Shown here one piece after another: positions 12,382 through 16,119 of a stretch of 16,119 bases of DNA. Every line of letters starts with the position of its first letter. The stretch's first letter is position 1. Location of the stretch: contig CATIYQ010000079.1 in assembly GCA_949739465.1 (NCBI GenBank), positions 1 to 16,119 on the forward strand, given 5' to 3'. Made by a program: the position numbers and the translations under genes. The notes beneath the pieces were generated by a model. That model ran no database searches, was not told where the DNA came from, and saw only the letters and a list, made by a program, of their open reading frames with translations. This stretch comes from an uncultured Peptococcaceae bacterium (lineage in GTDB: Bacteria > Bacillota > Dehalobacteriia > UBA4068 > JAAVYR01).

Positions 12382-12413
12382 AAAAAAGCCTATGGCGCAA
12401 ACCATAGGCTTTT
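12382..12413. terminator. Terminator of yebC
   Basis: The 12-base stem AAAAGCCTATGG (12384-12395) and CCATAGGCTTTT (12402-12413) has a six-base loop. Read on the minus strand it ends in TTTTTT, immediately before the SigG -35 of the next gene. Confidence 0.85.
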
Positions 12414-12441
12414 CTGACTTCTGAAAATATCAAATATCAAA

Positions 12442-13194
12442 TTAGTCCAACTGTTCCATGATTTCATCAGGAATGTCAAAGTTGGAATAAACGTCCTGCA
12501 CATCATCGTTATCTTCCAACGCTTCGATTAAACGGAGCATAGTTTGGGCTTGTCCCACTTCCGTGATTGCCACAGTGTTTTGGGGAATCATAGCGATTTC
12601 CGCAGAGATTGGTTCGATGCCCGCTTCCACAAAAGCGTTGCGTACTGCTTCCAATGCGTCAGGAGAGGTGATGATTTCCCCTTCTTCACCGTCAGAACTA
12701 AAGTCGTCAGCCCCGGCGTCCAGAGCCAACATCATCATTTCATCTTCATCTTTACCTTCCATGTTGATGACCATTCTGCCCTTACGGTCAAACATCCAGT
12801 TTACACAGCCCGTTTCCCCTAAGCTGCCGCCGTTACGGGAGAAAATATAACGAATTTCACTGGCAGTACGGTTACGATTGTCAGTCAAAATATCACACAA
12901 CACCGCTACCCCTGCCGGACCATAGCCTTCGTATACTAAGTTTTCAAAAGAATTAGCTTCACTGTTGCCCGCCGCTTTTTGGATTGACCGTTGAATGTTG
13001 TCATTGGGCATATTATTGGCTTTGGCTTTTTGGATAATCAATTTCAGGCGGAAGTTGTTATCAGGGTCAGGACCACCGCCGGTTCTCACTGCCACAAAGA
13101 TTTCCTTGGAAATTTTTGTGAAAATTTTACCCCTTGCTTCGTCATTTTTACCTTTTTTACGTTTAATGGTAGCCCACTTGGAATGACCGGACAT
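12442..13194 (-). CDS. yebC: YebC/PmpR family protein (TACO1-like)
   Basis: This is a cytoplasmic protein of 250 residues, the normal length, with the family N-terminus SGHSKWATIKRKKGKNDEAR. The AKANNMPNDNIQRSIQKA and YEGYGPAGVAVLCDILTDNR blocks follow. Members are described as transcriptional regulators (PmpR) and, in mitochondria (TACO1) and bacteria, as aids to translation of difficult sequences; the role here is not settled. A start at 13194 is chosen because AGGAGG lies seven bases upstream, while the ATG at 13200 would leave almost no spacing. It is flanked by a SigA-type promoter and its own terminator, and neighbours the BofC-like gene. Confidence 0.96.
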   Translation of the reverse strand: MSGHSKWATIKRKKGKNDEARGKIFTKISKEIFVAVRTGGGPDPDNNFRLKLIIQKAKANNMPNDNIQRSIQKAAGNSEANSFENLVYEGYGPAGVAVLCDILTDNRNRTASEIRYIFSRNGGSLGETGCVNWMFDRKGRMVINMEGKDEDEMMMLALDAGADDFSSDGEEGEIITSPDALEAVRNAFVEAGIEPISAEIAMIPQNTVAITEVGQAQTMLRLIEALEDNDDVQDVYSNFDIPDEIMEQLD

Positions 13195-13278
13195 AAACAT
13201 ACCTCCTAAAAAACTCTTTTATCTTCCTGAATCACCAAGAAAAACAGGTTATTCATAAAATCTAATACATACTTCATT

Positions 13279-13307
13279 ATTGTATCAAAAAAGTTTTTTT
13301 AAGTAAA
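13279..13307 (-). promoter_or_regulatory. Candidate SigA promoter of yebC
   Basis: On the minus strand TTTACT (13307-13302), 17 bases, TACAAT (13284-13279): four and five consensus matches. It lies 85 bases before the start in the gap after yunB. Confidence 0.45.
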
Positions 13308-13325
13308 TAGCTTTGTCCAAATCCC

Positions 13326-14027
13326 CTATTTTCCCGTTAAGACGCCGCCGGAAAGCAGCCCGGAAAAGCCTGCGCCCACATCACCCATTTGATTACCGCT
13401 CATATTAAAATAAGTGCTGGGAATATCGCCAATGATAATACTTTCGCAAACAGGCGCTCCGCTTGATACCACCATTTCCTCGCCATAAAAAGGTATTAAT
13501 ACCTTTACCGCCACCGTTACTTCTACGGAAACACGATGCTTGATTTGGTTAATCCCCGCCTGAATAAACTCATCGGATAAATTTACGTCAATCTGCCCAA
13601 TGGGAAACACCTTAATGGGAATATCCGGTCCGGTAGCTGCAAACAATCGGCTGCCCAGAACGGTGCCTAACGGCACGTCAATCTCTTCTGTTGCCATATG
13701 GCGCATAGAATTTTCCACATCTAAGAAGACATTGGAAGAAATCGTGTTAATCATACCGTAATTAGGCGCCATTAAGACAATTTTCCCCGCATCATCCCGA
13801 TAGATTTCCATCACGTCTTCATAATGCAAGTCAGACGCCACCTGTCGAGCAATCGATTCCTGTATAATTTTAATCACTGCCGTTTGGGCTTTTTCTTTGG
13901 CCACCGCCTCTACCAAAGGGCTGATTTTCATCTCCAGCCAAAAGAGCCCACCGCCGCTGATTAGTAATAACAGCAGAATGAACAATCCAATGCTATGCCT
14001 GCCCCTGCTGCGATACATATCCGCCAT
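13326..14027 (-). CDS. yunB: Sporulation protein YunB
   Basis: YunB is a mother-cell membrane protein (SigE-dependent in B. subtilis) needed for normal sporulation; its biochemical role is unknown. The 233-residue product has a basic N-terminus and a transmembrane helix at about residues 13-30. The family core follows: EIDVPLGTVLGSRLFAATGP, FPIGQIDVNLSDEFIQAGINQ and VESVIIGDIP-like ESIIIGDIPSTYFN. A start at 14027 is chosen because GGGGGTG lies five bases upstream; an ATG at 14078 is in frame but adds a glycine-rich extension. An AC-N17-CATATAGTA match to SigK lies just before it but too close to the start to trust. It diverges from the PBP gene. Confidence 0.93.
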   Translation of the reverse strand: MADMYRSRGRHSIGLFILLLLLISGGGLFWLEMKISPLVEAVAKEKAQTAVIKIIQESIARQVASDLHYEDVMEIYRDDAGKIVLMAPNYGMINTISSNVFLDVENSMRHMATEEIDVPLGTVLGSRLFAATGPDIPIKVFPIGQIDVNLSDEFIQAGINQIKHRVSVEVTVAVKVLIPFYGEEMVVSSGAPVCESIIIGDIPSTYFNMSGNQMGDVGAGFSGLLSGGVLTGK

Positions 14028-14198
14028 ACCGACACCCCCACCGCCTACTATATGCACCCAACAGTCAAAAGGTGTCACTTTACAGCAAAAATCTTCTTTT
14101 GAGAACTTTTTTTCTTGTGCTTCGTCTAATAAACAGCAAGAAAGATAATATTAAGATAACATAAAGAAAAATCCTTGCTTTCTTCAGAAAAGTAAATG

Positions 14199-14214
14199 TG
14201 CTATAATGTATAAT
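14199..14214 (+). promoter_or_regulatory. Extended -10 promoter of the class A PBP gene
   Basis: TGCTATAAT (14199-14207) is an extended -10 element. A second TATAAT overlaps at 14209-14214. No good -35 is seen. It is followed by a leader of about 60 bases. Confidence 0.5.
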
Positions 14215-14220
14215 ATCTAT

Positions 14221-14256
14221 AGGCTATTTTCTCTTAAAAGAAAAGTATCATAGCCT
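14221..14256 (+). other. Hairpin in the 5' leader of the PBP gene
   Basis: AGGCTA (14221-14226) pairs with TAGCCT (14251-14256), and TTTTCT (14227-14232) with AGAAAA (14239-14244), with a six-base bulge GTATCA on the right. The structure ends four bases before the AGGAGG ribosome binding site. It may affect mRNA stability or translation. Confidence 0.4.
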
Positions 14257-14275
14257 TACAGGAGGTAACTATTTT

Positions 14276-16119
14276 ATGGTTAAGAAAAAAAGGCGCCGCC
14301 TCAAGGTTCTTCCAACTATTCTGGCAGCCTTCTTTATTACATTTCTCATCTGCTCCGGCATTGTCCTTGCTATGGTCATCTCCATTGCCAACGAACTGCC
14401 TCAATGGAACGCAGAAGACTTTGCTAATGCCCAAACCAGTTTCTTATATGATAAAGACGGCAAACTTTATACCAATTTATATATTGAAGACCGCACCACC
14501 GTCACACTGGACCAAGTGCCGGATTTCTTTATTGACACCATTCTCGCCAGTGAAGATACCCGTTTTTACAAACACTTCGGTATTGACGTAGTACGTATTT
14601 TCGGGGCGTTGAAATACGACATTCTCCATATGAGTACCGGGCAAGGTGCCAGCACCATCACCATGCAGCTAGCCCGTAATGCCATTCTGGAAAACCAGGA
14701 CAAAAAGTTGGAACGGAAAATCAAGGAAGCACTCCTTGCCATTCAAATCGAAAAAAATTACAGTAAAGATGAAATTCTCTACTACTATATTAACGAAATT
14801 TATTTAGGACCAAGAGTTTACGGTATCCAAGCAGCTTGCCAATATTATTTTGGTAAAGATGTGCAAGACGTTACCCTGGGAGAAGCAGCGATGATTGTCG
14901 GCGTATTCCGAAATGCCAGCTACTACTCTCCTTATAAAAACTATGACCGCGCCGTCGGTGTAAGAGACAGAGTATTGGACGCTTTGGTAAAATACAAACC
15001 GGAGTATAAAGAACAAGTAGCAGCGGCAAAACTGGAAACATTAACCGTGTCAGAAGAAGCACCCAGCAAAGATACCAGCTATAACCATCCTTGGTTTACC
15101 GACTATGTTATCGACGAAACAGAAGATATTTTAGCCAATCTCGGTCTAGAGAGGGGTTTGGTTTATAACGGCGGTTTACGGATTTATACAACCCTTGATT
15201 CTACTGTCCAGACTGCAATGGAAAGCGCCTATGCAAATCCTGATAACTTCCCTAAGAGTAACAGTGATAATCCCATCCAAAGCGCTATGGTGGTTATGGA
15301 CCCCCATACGGGACAAATCAGAGGCTTAATCGGCGGACGCGAATATCTCACCAAGCGGGGCTTAAACCGCGCCACCGGTATGAAACGGCAGCCGGGGTCT
15401 TCCTTCAAACCTGTCGTCGTTTACGGTCCTGCCATTGAAAATGGCTACGGCACCGGCAGCGTAATGGACGACTGCCCTACCACCTTCGGCAAAAGCTATT
15501 CGCCTTCCAACCAAGACGGCAGTTGGAGCGGTATTGTTACCATGCGGGCAGCCCTTGCCAAGTCCATGAATATGCCAGCGGTAAAATTCCTTCAAGCCAT
15601 TGGCGTAGATACCGGCTATGATTTTGCTACCAATTTAGGCATTGAATTAGACAGCAAAAATGACCGCGGTCTCTCCATCGGTTTAGGCGGCTTAACCCAA
15701 GGTATCTCTCCACTGGCTCTGGCTAACGCCTATTGCGCTTTTGACAATGAGGGGATTTTCATCAAACACCACGTTATCACCAAAATTGAAGATGCCAAAG
15801 GACAGGTCATCTACACGGCAACGCCGGAAAAACGAGACGCCATGTCTCCGGAAACCGCCTATATGGTTACCAGCATGATGCAGACCGTTACCGAATCCGG
15901 GACAGGTACTAACGCCAGAATGAACCGTCCTGTTGCAGCAAAAACCGGTACTACTCAGTTGCCGGATTCCTTCGGTAACATCAAAGGGAATAAAGACGCT
16001 TGGTTTGCTGCATTTACTCCTGAACTGGTAGGCGTTGTTTGGATGGGCTACGACGCCGACTTCGATGAAAACGGCAATCCTCAATACCTAAGACAAGTTT
16101 ACGGCGGCAAATACCCCGC
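14276..16119 (+). CDS. Class A penicillin-binding protein (PBP1A family), C-terminus beyond right edge
   Basis: This is a bifunctional peptidoglycan synthase: a glycosyltransferase plus DD-transpeptidase at the cell surface. 614 codons are in the window. A basic N-terminus precedes a transmembrane anchor at about residues 12-36. The GT51 glycosyltransferase domain has ASEDTRFYKHFGID (catalytic E93), GQGASTITMQLARN (122-135) and EIYLGPRVYGIQAA (174-187). The transpeptidase domain has SSFK with nucleophile S375, SMN at 430-432 and KTG at 556-558. Start at ATG 14276 with AGGAGGT nine bases upstream. It diverges from yunB and has a vegetative promoter, so it is probably a housekeeping cell-wall enzyme, although its sporulation neighbours leave a role in spore wall synthesis open. 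The gene is cut by the window edge, not broken. Confidence 0.96.
   Translation, partial: MVKKKRRRLKVLPTILAAFFITFLICSGIVLAMVISIANELPQWNAEDFANAQTSFLYDKDGKLYTNLYIEDRTTVTLDQVPDFFIDTILASEDTRFYKHFGIDVVRIFGALKYDILHMSTGQGASTITMQLARNAILENQDKKLERKIKEALLAIQIEKNYSKDEILYYYINEIYLGPRVYGIQAACQYYFGKDVQDVTLGEAAMIVGVFRNASYYSPYKNYDRAVGVRDRVLDALVKYKPEYKEQVAAAKLETLTVSEEAPSKDTSYNHPWFTDYVIDETEDILANLGLERGLVYNGGLRIYTTLDSTVQTAMESAYANPDNFPKSNSDNPIQSAMVVMDPHTGQIRGLIGGREYLTKRGLNRATGMKRQPGSSFKPVVVYGPAIENGYGTGSVMDDCPTTFGKSYSPSNQDGSWSGIVTMRAALAKSMNMPAVKFLQAIGVDTGYDFATNLGIELDSKNDRGLSIGLGGLTQGISPLALANAYCAFDNEGIFIKHHVITKIEDAKGQVIYTATPEKRDAMSPETAYMVTSMMQTVTESGTGTNARMNRPVAAKTGTTQLPDSFGNIKGNKDAWFAAFTPELVGVVWMGYDADFDENGNPQYLRQVYGGKYP

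Noticed and set aside
14046..14073. SigK-like AC-N17-CATATAGTA before yunB
   Set aside because: The predicted transcript start would fall on the ribosome binding site, the AC box is only two bases, and yunB is a SigE gene in B. subtilis.

Overview
This window comes from an endospore-forming member of the Bacillota (Firmicutes) with moderate GC. The evidence is a dense set of sporulation genes: spoIIGA, sigE, sigG, spoIIR, an alpha/beta-type SASP, a GerM-domain lipoprotein, a BofC-like protein and yunB. These sit among housekeeping genes usual in Clostridia and Negativicutes (scpB-scpA-trpS-M50 peptidase, yebC, trmL, a class A PBP). The class cannot be settled from the sequence. Coding density is very high. 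No stretch over 300 bases lacks a gene; the longest gaps are 4348-4606, 14028-14275 and 7543-7780, and each holds promoter or terminator signals.

Layout. 1-2785 (minus strand): site-2 protease, trpS, scpA and scpB (cut by the window edge). trpS-scpA-scpB are almost or actually overlapping, and TrpRS carries cysteines in the pattern of [4Fe-4S] TrpRS enzymes. 2907-7542 (minus): the engulfment-stage signalling set spoIIGA-sigE, sigG and spoIIR. The usual spoIIGA-sigE-sigG order is interrupted by an OFA-family MFS transporter on the plus strand (4607-5818) with its own promoter and terminator. 7781-8700 (minus): a minor SASP and a YigZ/IMPACT-family gene. 8803-9952 (plus): an uncharacterised 153-residue protein followed by a membrane-anchored thermonuclease with a C-terminal zinc-ribbon-like module. 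10020-10207 (plus): tRNA-Pro(CGG) and tRNA-Ala(CGC). 10270-14027 (minus): GerM-domain lipoprotein, trmL, BofC-like protein, yebC and yunB. 14276-end (plus): a class A penicillin-binding protein cut by the right edge.

How the genes fit together. SpoIIR is the forespore signal that triggers SpoIIGA to cleave pro-sigma-E in the mother cell; SigG is the later forespore sigma factor. All four genes lie within 4.7 kb. Three sequences matching the SigG consensus (GTATA, 17-18 bases, CATACTA or CATACTG) lie upstream of the SASP, BofC-like and GerM-like genes. In several places promoters are packed into or directly against terminator hairpins (tRNA-Pro, trmL, bofC-like).

I found no CRISPR array, insertion sequence, prophage or obvious defence island, and nothing I could defend as a wholly new system. 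The most useful leads are the 153-residue protein with its nuclease partner, the 11-residue repeat tail of the GerM lipoprotein, the repeated AGATTTTCCGA sites upstream of the transporter, and the promoter-in-terminator arrangements.
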